64,000 nt of DNA from positions 832,366 to 896,365 of the forward strand of contig JAUJYN010000013.1 in assembly GCA_030737835.1 (NCBI GenBank), read 5' to 3'. Shown here piece after piece: positions 35,229 to 45,312 of the stretch. This DNA comes from Acorus gramineus. Lineage: Eukaryota; Streptophyta; Magnoliopsida; Acorales; Acoraceae. The translations under genes and the position numbers were made by a program. The notes beneath the pieces were generated by a model. It was not told the DNA's origin. It saw nothing but the letters and a program-made list of their open reading frames with translations, and made no database searches. Position 1 is the stretch's first letter. Each line of letters starts with the position of its first letter.

Positions 35229-36578
35229 TGAAGTTGGTATGATATATTTGTGTGTGTGTGTATTTGGAGATTATTTTTTGTGGAGTTATTTTAATTTGTT
35301 GTAGATGATATAGATTTTTTGTAATTTGATTTTTATATTTTTGTGGCTTTTAGATCTAATCTGAAATTTTTTTAAGAGTTATTTAATTTCATGCCAATAT
35401 ATAATTATGTTTTTAATTATGTCTTTTTCTTAAAAGGTGATTATTGATATCAATATGGAAGGTGACAATGAGTGTATTGATGAACGTAATGATAATGGTG
35501 TGCCTGAAGTTGGTATGGCATTTGATTCTGAAGAGAGTGCATATCAATTTTACAACGCATATGCAAGATCAGTTGGATTTAGCATCCGAAGAAGTGGCGT
35601 ATCGAAGTCCAATGGTATAGTGACAAAGCAAAAATTTTGTTGTTCTAAAGAAGGGATGAAAGGGGTTGATAAGCGAAAAGTCTTGCACCCGCAGCCGGAT
35701 ACAAGAACAGGATGTGAGGCACATATAGTTATCATTTATCAGTCTTCTGGTGCTTATTGTGTCACTAAATTTGAACAAAACCACAATCATGATCTTGTAA
35801 CAACCCCTTTGCGTCACAATTTGAGGTCTCACAGAAAAATTGAAAAGGCTCAAACTGCTTAGGTTGATATTATAGATGGGTCAGGATTGGCACAAAAAAC
35901 TGTTATGAATTTCATGAGTGGACAAGTTGGAGGCAGAAAGAATCTTGGTTTTGTCTTAAATGATGTGAAGTCTTACTTGCGCACTAAAAGGGAAAGTAGA
36001 ATGGAAAATGGTATTGCGGGTGCTCTTTTTCAGTATTTCAACAACAAGCAATAGCAAGTGTCACGCCCCAGGGCGGCCGTCCCCGGGACGCGGCAAGTGT
36101 ATATATAATATCAGAATCTACACGGGAGGTCAATAATATATCATACACAACAACTAGAATGACACACATGCAACAAAGGGGCTGACATGATATATACACC
36201 AAATGCGGAAACAAAAGACTGAATCTGTAAATAAACATTCTACAGACTCGATACTCAATCATGTCCTGTGAGAGCCAATATACACAAATACAACTGAACA
36301 TATACAAACACGTGCCAAGCACGGAAATCAAATACATACAGTCAAGAAGGGATGCTGATAACCTCTGGCACTCGCGGAACGTGGCGCTGCTCTGCTACTG
36401 AAGGAATCCCTCGGAAAGCTCCAACTGCTGCTCCGGCTCTAGCTCAGGCTCAGTGACCACTGGGGAAAAACATATGCGAGGGGTGAGCCACACGCTCAGT
36501 GAACAGCACAACCCATGCATCACAGACAATATTTACCACAATTCCATTATTTATCCAACCTCCAAGACATAACAACAT

Positions 36579-36765
36579 AATCCAGTGGTTCGTACCTCGC
36601 CGAACCACCACACCCTCACCCTCACCCATCAATGGGTGACATAAGCTATTGGGACTGATAATCATCCATTCACAAATCCAGTAGGTCGCTCATCGCCAAC
36701 CCACTACACCCTCACCCTCACCCTACCACGGGTGACATAGGATTTTGGGACTGACTAGGCTGTTG
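36579..36765. repeat. Tandem duplication, period about 96 bp, in the solo LTR
   Basis: Two related units each with ATCCAGT(G/A)GGT, CACCCTCACCCTCACCC and GGGTGACATA, then TTGGGACTGA. Confidence 0.8.
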
Positions 36766-37080
36766 GTCACCCTTGGTCCACCGATAGTCTCTCCTCCACT
36801 CCGTAGGCCGCTTGGTTTTCACCCACAACTTCGGCCCAGTCCGAAACCAAATCAAGAGGCGCCTACTGATGGGAACCCTTGGAAGGGACGACCTTTCTAA
36901 CGCTGGGGCAGTCTCTACCGGATCCAACGAAGGGGACAGAACAACCTATCCATACGCATATGATCCACTCAGATCCGCCGACAACACATCTCTACAACTC
37001 AAATGTCATGAACTCTTCAGAGTTCCTCCAGGGCGCATAACCACGATGCGGGGAAATAAGTACAATAAAAGCAAGGTTGT

Positions 37081-37400
37081 AATATCATTGGGGGAAAGAA
37101 CTCGGGAGGGCGGCGTGAGTTCCCGTTATAGGATACCCCGACAACCAAACAAGGAACACGGAGTACCCTAACCCGGGTCTCACCGCTGTCCTCGCAAGGC
37201 CCCTCCCCTATAATATTCACTAACATGCTAATAATCATACAACATTACTTATAATATTATTGGGACTAGAAACCTTGGGAGGGCAGCATGAGGTCCCGAT
37301 ACAGGACATCCCGACAACCAAACAAGGAACACGGAGTACCCTAACACGGGTCTCAATGTTGACCTCGCAAGGCTCCTCCCTATAATATTATCTAAGGCAT
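37081..37400. repeat. Tandem duplication, period 172 bp, in the solo LTR
   Basis: AATAT(C/T)ATTGGG at 37081 and 37253. Both copies share ACCAAACAAGGAACACGGAG and a CTCGCAAGG(C/C)(C/T)CCTCCC-TATAATATT end. Confidence 0.88.
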
Positions 37401-37799
37401 GCGTTTAACATACACTAGCATTTAAATTAATAAACAAACTAGTGGGACGCATGCATAGGCCGAGGTTTCCTAGCATGAAAACAGGAGGCATGGTGCATGG
37501 CTCTTACACCTATCCTATGGGTGCAAGTCCCTAACATAAAAGCCTAGGGTAGCATGCATTCTGTATTTAAAATCATGCTCACATGCAATACATATTACTA
37601 CAGGTTAATATAATCCACGATGCCCCAGGAGAGGTCGGTATACGCCCAAGTGCGTATAACGCCTCTCTACTGGGTTGGATTGTCCCACTCACCAGTATCT
37701 GGGTCGTCGCGCGACCGTCCGTCCAGATCTGCAAGACAGACATTCAGTATGGTGAGAACAATACAAAAATACTCTAAAATACCCAACATACAAAATCCA

Positions 37800-39010
37800 C
37801 AACTAAACACCTAACACTCTGGCAAACGTGCATACGACCCGCACGCACGCTAGCCCGAGCACTCCGGCTACCACCCGCACGGCCGGCAACCACCCGCACG
37901 GCTACTCGACCGCCCGGGTGCACCGTCGCGCCTCAGCCCACGCACCCCGCGCACCGCCGGGCCTCCCGGGTGCACCGCGCGCCCCCTGCGCCCCAGCGCA
38001 GCCGCCCGTGCACACCCCGCACGCCTCGCGCTAGCCCGCGAGCACCCCGCACGCCCCGCGAGCAGCGCCTCGCCCCGCGCGCACCCCGCGCGCACCACCT
38101 CGCTCCGCGCGCACCCCGCGCGCACCACCTGCCTCTACCCGCACGCACCACGCGCGCACCGCCAGCTCCGCCCCGCGCGCACTCCGCGCGCACCACCACC
38201 TCCCACACCGCGCGCACGCCTGCCTCTGCCCAGCGCCCCGCGCGCACGCCCCACAGCGATGCCTAGCGCCCAGCGCCCAGCACCCTCGGCCAGCACCCGG
38301 TACCCGCGACCCAGCGCCCAGCGCTCTGCGCCCAGCACTCGGGACCCTCACCCAGCGTCCACGCGCACGCCCGCGCAACACGCGCCCATCGCGCCTGCCA
38401 GCCTGCCCACGCTGCTGCCCGCGTTGCCTGCCTGCGCGCGTCGCCGAGTGGCCCGAGCACCGTTCGCCTGCACGCCCAGGGCACTGCCCGCCTGATGCCC
38501 GAGCGCCCCTGCCCTGCTCGCCTGCGCGCCTAGCCTGCTCACCCGGCCTGCCAGCGCGCACAGCCCAGCCAGCCTGCTCCGCACGCCTCCCCCTGCACCC
38601 CCCGAGCGCACGCCCGCGCGCGCGCGCTCGCGCGCCCGGCAAACTGGTGCGCCTGCTCCCAGCCTACCCGGCTAGTCCTACTCAGCCTGCCCAGCCCTGC
38701 TGGCCCCCAGCGCCACCCGAGCGCACGCTCGCCCAGCCCTGCTGGCCCCCAGCGCCACCCGAGCGCACGCAAGCGCGCCCGCGCCAGCCGCTGCGTCTGC
38801 TGCCCTGCCCGAGACAGCAGCCGGCCAGCCCGAGACCATCCCCCACCCATACCCGAGCACCCCTACCACCACCCACCGACCTCCGACCACCTCCACAGCC
38901 CTCCGATGGCCACCCACAGCCGTCGACCGCCTCCCAACCCCAAAACCCACCTCCGACGGCCACCCACAGCCGTCGACCGCCTCCCAACCCCAAAACCCAC
39001 CTCCTAACAT
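37800..39010. repeat. GC-rich minisatellite-like core of the solo LTR
   Basis: Strongly C-rich on the plus strand, built of CGCGCACC, CCCGCGCGCACC and GCCCAGCGC words, with two clear short tandem arrays. One is a 42-bp unit at 38691-38774 (CCAGCCCTGCTGGCCCCCAG), the other a 50-bp unit at 38905-39004 (GGCCACCCACAGCCGTCGAC). It produces many long spurious reading frames on both strands. Confidence 0.85.
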
Positions 39011-41837
39011 CCATCTAAACAAGAAAAGAGGGAAATAGGGCTTACCAAGGGGAGCAAGGGAAGTCCGGACGCTCCCCGCGCGCCGAAACCTTTCCCCAAG
39101 GGCTTCCACCACTCGGATCTACTCCCACCTCCGAAATGGGCCAAAACAGAGGAGAAGAGAGGGCGGACGGAGGGGTAAAACTCGTCGGAATCGGGATTTG
39201 AGAGCACCGGGGTGTAGATCGGGACCCGATCTACACTTCCTATGCTTTAGGTTTTTAGGTTTGAGGGGTCTAGGGGGCTCAAAAGTGAGAAAAATGGAGA
39301 AGAGGAGAGAGGGGAAGGGTTGGTAGGGATGATGAATAGTAATCCGAAAATTAGATCCCACCCTTATATAGTGTGCAACTTAAAAACCCAGATACGCCCC
39401 GGAACTGCGAAATTTTCTGGAACGTTACCGGAATTTGATGAAATTTTCGTGAGAGGCCTAAAATGGCACCAGGACACCAAATATGCAGTTATATTTCTAA
39501 TCGGAGTCCTCTAACTCAGGACGATAGCTAACAGTCCAAAAATTAGCGGTTCCGATCGAAAACCGAAAAAAAATGAAAAACTGCCAGAATGCTCCAACGG
39601 TTACCAGCAGGTTAAAAGTGACACAAATATAACAGCAAGATCCATCATTCTTTTACTCAATGCAACTTGATGCCGATGAACAAATAACCAATATGTTTTG
39701 GGCCGATGCAAGGTCTATTATTGATTATGCACATTATGCAGATGTCATTTGCTTCTACACGACCTATCGGACAAATAAATCATGGGAGACTATTTGCACC
39801 TTTTGTTGGAGTGAATAATCATAGACAAACAATTATTTTTGGGGGTGCATTGCTTTATAATGAGACAGCCGACTCATTTATTTGGTTATTTAAAACTTTT
39901 CTTCAAGGAATTTCTGGGAGATGTCCACAGACTATTCTAACACATCAATCAGCGGCAATGGCCGAAGTTATTTTAGTTGTTCCACCAGAGTCTCATCATT
40001 GGCTATGTGTGTGGCACTTGACCCAAAATGCAACAAAACATCTTAGACATCTTTATGCTATCGAAGGCTTCAGAAGTTCCTTCTATGCTTGTATTTATGG
40101 GTACGAGACGGAGGATGATTTTCTATATGCTTGGGATAACATGCTTGAGAAATACAATCTTCGAGATAATAAATGGCTTCAACAAACTTTTGTTGAGAAG
40201 GAGAAATGGGCTCTAGTGTATGGGAGAGACACATTCTGCGCGGATATGAAGAGTACACAACGTAGTGAAAGCTTCAATGCTCTTCTGAGACGCTACCTGA
40301 ACTCAAAGCATGATCCATTGCGTTTCTTTCAGCATTTTGATAGGGTTATGGATGATCGGCGTGAAAGTGAATTGAGTGCTAATCTCAAGATGATGAATAC
40401 AGTACTGGTAATTCCATTTCACGCTTTGATGATGACATGTGTCACAAAGGTTTACACGCCCGAGATATTCGAGTTATTTCAAGCAGAGTATGGAAAATTT
40501 TTGAATTGTTCTATCTACATTCATCGGGAGGTGGGACATATGACAGAGTACAAAGTTCGTAGAGATTGTGGCAGTGAAAGAACCATTTTTTATAATTCAT
40601 CTAATGAGATGGTCACTTGTAGCAGTAAAAAATTTGAATTTATGGGTATCCAGTGCTGTCATGTTCTAAAAGTTCTTGATCACAGAAATATTAAGGAGCT
40701 TCCACAACAGTATATCTTGAAGAGGTGGACAAGATATGCAAAATCCGGTGTTGTGCATGATATGTGTTCTTCTTCAGTACAAGTTGATGCTATTTCTGAT
40801 TTGGGAAGACGATTTCAACAATTAAGTCATGGTCTCATTCAAGTGGCATCCAAGGCATCTGAAACAGATCATTCAACAGAGCTACTTAAACGTCGCACAA
40901 AAGAGATAATGGAGGAGGTTGAGATAGATTTGCGGACATCATCTCAAAATTTGCAAGATGACAATGAGCAACATGAGGTGGAAAGCAATCTGAACAATGA
41001 GATTGCTAAAGGCTTTAAAAGAAGAGAAAAGAAGACTATGGGAGGGAAACCTCAAAAAAGATGGATCGGCGCATTGAAGAAGAGATCAAGAGGTCAAAGC
41101 TCTCAAACTCAACGTGCATCCCAACATGCGTCCCATATTGCGATTGAAAGCCCTCAAACATTTGCGCAAGGAATGAGAACCCCCATTGTTGGGAACTACG
41201 ATAATAGTCAAGGAATGACTTCAATGACTCAATTGCTTCAAGTACATTTCATTTTTTTTTTTTTGTCGTGGATGGAATTTATATTTCATATATACTTCAA
41301 TGATGTTAAATCAATTGTATCGCAGGCATATGAATCCCTTTTTTATCCTACTCAAATGAGTGAAGCATCAAATTTTTTTGAAGAATGGAGGAGGAGCACA
41401 GATTTTTTATTGTCTTGTGTAATGTTAATTTTTAAAATACACTAGTATACTTGATTTCATTTAATGAGTTCATCACAAAAATTAACATAGATAAATTTAT
41501 ATTACAGGTGCTAGATGGAGTTTGGAGTTTTACACAATTTAAGGTTGCCTGGACTGCTTTTGTCTCTTGGAGTTGCATCTATTTCCATATTCAGTGGAGT
41601 GGAGTTGTCCTCAAACATTATAGTGTGTGTGTTCTGCATTTTGCGATTATATTATGTATTGTGGAATTCTGATTATATTATGTATTGTGGAATTCTGAAT
41701 GTAGTGTGTTGAATTTCAAAATGTAATGTGTTGAATTTGAGGTGAAGAATTTTAAGGTTCAGGGGAATCTCATCAAGACTCAATAGCATCTTCCTTGACA
41801 CACCCACATAAAACATCTTCCCAAAGATGTTCAGTTA

Positions 41838-42217
41838 TCTTTCAATAATATATACAAACCAAGAACACTGTCTTTACAAAATTCAAACTGCTTCAGTTAA
41901 CAGGCATTGCGATGGAGCACTTAAGCAATTGGAGTCAAGTGGGGGACTTATGCATTTCTCTTTCATGAGTATTTGGACAGTGAAGTGATAATCACATCTT
42001 ACATGAAACAAGAATGAAAAGAGACTGTCTTTCAATAATATATACAAACCAAGAACACTGTCTTTACAAAATTCAAATTGCTTCAGTTAACAGGCATTGC
42101 GATGGAGTACTCAAGCAATTGGAGTCAAGTGGGAGACTTATGCATTTCTCTTTCATGAGTATTTGGACAGTGAAGTGATAATCACATCTTACATGAAACA
42201 AGAATGAAAAGAGACTA
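41838..42217. repeat. 190-bp tandem duplication inside MULE-2
   Basis: Two units starting TCTTTCAATAATATATAC at 41838 and 42028 with only a few single-base differences (e.g. GAGCACTTAAGC against GAGTACTCAAGC). Lies downstream of the transposase exons. Confidence 0.93.
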
Positions 42218-43074
42218 TAGGGAAGTTTACAATACATTAAACTTGTACAAAAATTTATTCTAGTGGACAACCATATAGCTTTCCCACATTCTTTTTTTTA
42301 ATATATAACCCTTGTTTAGAAAGGGTCAATTTCTTATAAGTTCATTGACAACTTCAACAATGCTCCATGCATGAGGGGAGAAAGAAAAACAATGGATACA
42401 ATGCATCAACAGAAAAAAGTCCAACTGTTCAAGAACTCATCCAACTTGACACACAAATGACAGTTCATATAACAGATAAAAACATCAAAGCACCTCATCA
42501 AATTCGAAAACATTATTTTTGCCTGGAACATTATTTCCAGTTAATATGAAGTTACTCTTTACAAAACGAGTCCTGGATCATTATGAGTTTGAATCAGCAT
42601 GCAGTGTAGAAGTCGTGATGTCATCTTTGCAGACACAAACACAAGGCGATAATGCAGAATGGCATGAAACATAAATAAAATAACTTGAAGAACAGATTCT
42701 ATATAGTATTCAGTGAACTGATTAATTTTTACACCTTCACAATCTACAACTTCATGGACAATGCAATGAGGTTGAGCCATCCAGAGTTGAGCACTTCACA
42801 TGGAACCCACAGGACACAGTTGAAGATCCCTCTCATTATAACATTATACAAGCTTCCAAAAAACTACCATGAACCTCATGTCCCCATCTCCTACACCAAC
42901 ACATAGCTTCCTCTGTTATGCTTCCAGAAACATCAAAATGAAACATTCATTCAAATACTAATTCAAATACAAACAGTCATAACCATACACATTCCTTCAA
43001 ACACAGATGTCCACAACCATAACCTATTGTCCCAAATCAAAATTACAACTCCAAGGCATCAAAACCAACCAAAA

Positions 43075-43491
43075 TTACATGTGATAAAAAATGAGGATGA
43101 GAATTGTGAGAATCAGGACCAACAAGAAAATAGTACATCCGAACATGGCAAGTATGATATGAGTGATAGGCAAAACAACTGATGTATGTGGGCATTCATG
43201 TGGATGCTGAGCTTGTACTACCTCTCTTTGCAGTGGATCAGTTTAGGAAATCATGCATGTAGGTGCTGAGCTTGAACTACCTCTCTTTGAAGAGGTCAGC
43301 AATGGAGTGGAATGGTCAGTAGTGGAGTGGACGGTATGCTTGGTAACAAATTCATTTGCCTCCTCAAGATTTTGGAAGCCCCTGAATATTGGCTCTCGAA
43401 ACTCATGTATTTGTGCTTTGCATTCAGGCCAATTCGTATACACGCCTGGGGTCCTGCCTATTGCAACTGCGTAATACTTAAATTTTGCCAT
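43075..43491 (-). pseudogene. RNase H1-type hybrid-binding domain protein with C-terminal membrane segment (MULE-2 cargo)
   Basis: On the minus strand a likely acceptor (TTGTAG, 43501-43496) is followed by ATG 43491. Residues 2-50 form an RNase H1 N-terminal / viroplasmin-type domain: KYYAVAIGRTPGVYTNWPEC, then a HEF motif and FQNLEEANEFV. A Ser/Thr-rich linker follows. TAA at codon 83 (about 43245-43243) stops the frame, but the same frame stays open beyond it and ends in a hydrophobic stretch of about 25 residues (THIILAMFGCTIFLLVLILT...) right before TAA 43077-43075. No RNase H catalytic domain is present. The gene is convergent with the transposase and lies just inside the right repeat. 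The known role of the domain is binding RNA-DNA hybrids or dsRNA; what a membrane-tethered version would do is unknown. Confidence 0.6.
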
Positions 43492-43754
43492 GAACCTACA
43501 ATAAAACATATCATTCATCTCATATCATTTCAAAAATTAGTACATGATTCAAAACAACTCAAATAATGAATCCAAATGAGCATACATAAAAAACCGTATG
43601 AAACCAAACTATCAAAAATTACATACCTACTAAAGATTTCAGTGGAAAATGAGAACTAAAGGCAAACAAAAAAAAGAAAGCTACTACAAATAGCATTGCA
43701 ATAAACCCAAGAAGGAAAAGAAAAGAAATCATATAAAGGACCACAAGAGAAGAG

Positions 43755-45105
43755 AATAAGACCCATTCAATTCATGTCATCATGAGCATCACAGTTTTTT
43801 TCTTTTTCTTTTTTCAAGTGAAGGGTAGGCATTCAATCTCAATTTATTACTTAGAATTGAAAACCCAAAACAGAAAAAAAAAAATACAAAGGCTACATGT
43901 CATACACATTCTCTCTCCACAAGTTTAATAAGAACTTAAAAACATTTCCCCCTTCAAGCCTGAATAGCCTGTCACAAAAAAAAAAAAAATTTCCCATGTG
44001 GATCAACAATAGATATCATGTAATTGATATAAAAACATTTTCAATGAAAATTTCCCTAACAAAAGGCAATTGTTAGACACCCATAAATAATCATCCCCCT
44101 CTTCAAATCCCCTTCCCAACAACATAAGCATCTCTAACAATTCTTACAAAAAATTAAAATGGTAAGATCCACCATATTATCAGATCTATGTCTAGTTCCA
44201 AAGAGTTGCAGAGTTTAAAATGGTTATATTTGGAACCCACCAAAAAAAAATTAAAAACTTCAGAGCCAAGAATACCTTTTCACTTGCAATGATGTCTTGC
44301 AAATTTGCCTTCTCACTTCAAATCAGTCCAAATTCCATGTATTAGATGACCCAAAGAAGTGGGAGAGGAAAAAAATCAACTTTTCCTAAGATCTTGTTCA
44401 ATGAATCCCTCCCAATAAAACCCACCGAAGAGAGAGCGAGAAAGACCCGGTTGGGGATTCATTTATGGAGACCCAAGCAATGAACTAATAAAGAAGATCG
44501 AAGAGCTCCAAGTGGGGCACGCCCGCCTCAAGCAGTAGGTGTCGAAGCTCCTTCCGGGCGACGGCGGCGGCCGTGGCGGCGGGGACCGGAGATCGGATAT
44601 CAGGCAACAGAGGTCCCAGTCGGTGTCCCCTTAGAGGTCGACGTTGGCCATCACAACAAGGAAGATGAACTGGGGCTTCGATGGCGGTGGCGGCAGTGGT
44701 GGTGGCGAGGGGCGACGGCGTCGGAAGGCGGTGGTTACAGGTGGGTTTTCGAAGGGGGGCGGTTATGGGTTTCGAAAAGAAGAGATGTACCTGATTTGAA
44801 AGAGGGGCGGTTATGGGTTTCGAAAGAGGAGCGGTCTGTGGTTGTTGCTTGGTGGTCGGCGGATTGAGGCAGTCGGTGATTGCTGCTCGGTGGTTTCGAA
44901 AGAGGGGTTAGGGTTTTTGGTTTGTTTTGAAGGAGGAGAGAGACCCTGCGTGATCGCAGACGGAAGGAGAGAAGGAGACGGAGTATTTCCCTCTGTTTCT
45001 GTTAAGTTACCATCACGTGAAGCACGTGATAAACTTGTCAGACGTCGTCTTCCTATTGGTCGAAACAGAGGATCTCTGTTATTTCGGAACCGAGGTTCCG
45101 AACCC
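43755..45105 (-). repeat. MULE-2 right terminal inverted repeat
   Basis: Inverted partner of 33874-35228. Its outer 600 bp contain the mirrored coding fragment, broken by a 4-bp deletion (ATGGAGACCCAAGCAATGAA at 44465) and a TAG. The outermost bases are 208 bp from the pectate lyase start codon. Confidence 0.9.
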
Positions 45106-45148
45106 ATATTTCCGGAACCATATGCAATTTTTCCAAATAATAAAAAAA

Positions 45149-45158
45149 AATATATATC
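45149..45158 (+). promoter_or_regulatory. Possible TATA box of the pectate lyase gene
   Basis: AATATATATC about 160 bp before the ATG and about 45 bp from the end of MULE-2. Sequence context is A-rich, so the match may be fortuitous. Confidence 0.4.
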
Positions 45159-45312
45159 TTTCGTACGTGCAACCACGTCTACACATCAAGTCGTGCCAAC
45201 TACCCAGTACTTGCAGGTATACACGAATTCGTCCCCAACAAAAACCCCAGCTATTAATCTCTCTCTCCCCACTCCATTTTCAACTGCAAAACACCACCCA
45301 AAACCCAAAACC

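Larger units (their letters stand above)
36059..39634 (+). mobile_element. Solo long LTR (3.6 kb) nested in MULE-2
   Basis: Begins TGTCACGCCCC and ends ATAACA, i.e. TG...CA, and is flanked by the 5-bp duplication GCAAG (36054-36058, 39635-39639). Removing it restores the transposase reading frame exactly. A TATA-like CTTATATAG lies about 270 bp before the 3' end (39363-39371), as expected of an LTR in plus orientation. No gag-pol is present, so it is a solo LTR left by recombination. Length and the TGTCACGCCCC start resemble long LTRs of Del/Tekay chromoviruses (from memory). Its centre (37800-39010) is extraordinarily GC-rich. Confidence 0.85.
35455..41445 (+). pseudogene. FAR1/MULE/SWIM transposase of MULE-2, broken and split by a solo LTR
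   Basis: An intron acceptor at 35435-35436 precedes the exon starting MEGDNECIDE (ATG 35455). The FAR1 domain is FDSEESAYQFYNAYARS, GFSIRRSG, CCSKEGMKG and a C-terminal NHNHDL. A TAG replaces a Gln codon at 35860-35862, then the frame runs to 36058, where the LTR interrupts it; it continues at 39640 (DPSFFYSMQLDADEQ). A frameshift near 39775 precedes the MULE domain in 39706-41445. The catalytic Asp of the ICFDTTY motif is Tyr (ICFYTTY) and that of LTDQ is His (LTHQ). The SWIM finger reads CSSKKFEFMGIQCCHVLKVL with one Cys replaced by Ser. The C-terminus has a nuclear-type basic stretch, and short exons follow (CAA/GT at 41241, acceptor at 41325). It cannot act as transposase. Confidence 0.88.
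33874..45105 (+). mobile_element. MULE-2, Mutator-like element with about 1.35-kb terminal inverted repeats
   Basis: The left arm (33874 to about 35228) is repeated inverted at about 43755-45105 with few differences, including single-base changes and a GATGAG/GAAC indel. Both ends start GGGTTCGGAACC. The target duplication is ATCTTTCCG (33865-33873) and ATATTTCCG (45106-45114), 8 of 9 matching. Between the arms lie a FAR1/MULE/SWIM transposase pseudogene, a 3.6-kb solo LTR nested in it, a 190-bp tandem duplication, and a minus-strand HBD-membrane reading frame. Without the LTR the element is about 7.65 kb. It stops 208 bp before the pectate lyase ATG. Confidence 0.92.

Noticed and set aside
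38031-38642. 203-codon minus-strand reading frame rich in Arg, Gly and Ala
   Set aside because: It lies in the GC-rich repeat core of the solo LTR, where all frames are open because AT-rich stop codons are rare. No domain and no conservation.
35455-41445. Host FAR1/FHY3 regulatory gene
   Set aside because: It sits inside a MULE with terminal repeats and target duplication, and has catalytic substitutions, stops and a nested LTR, so it is a transposase remnant, not a domesticated gene.
43075-43491. Genuine RNase H1 gene or an integrated plant pararetrovirus
   Set aside because: Only the small N-terminal domain is present, with no RNase H catalytic domain, coat, movement or polymerase sequence nearby; the location inside MULE-2 explains it better as cargo.
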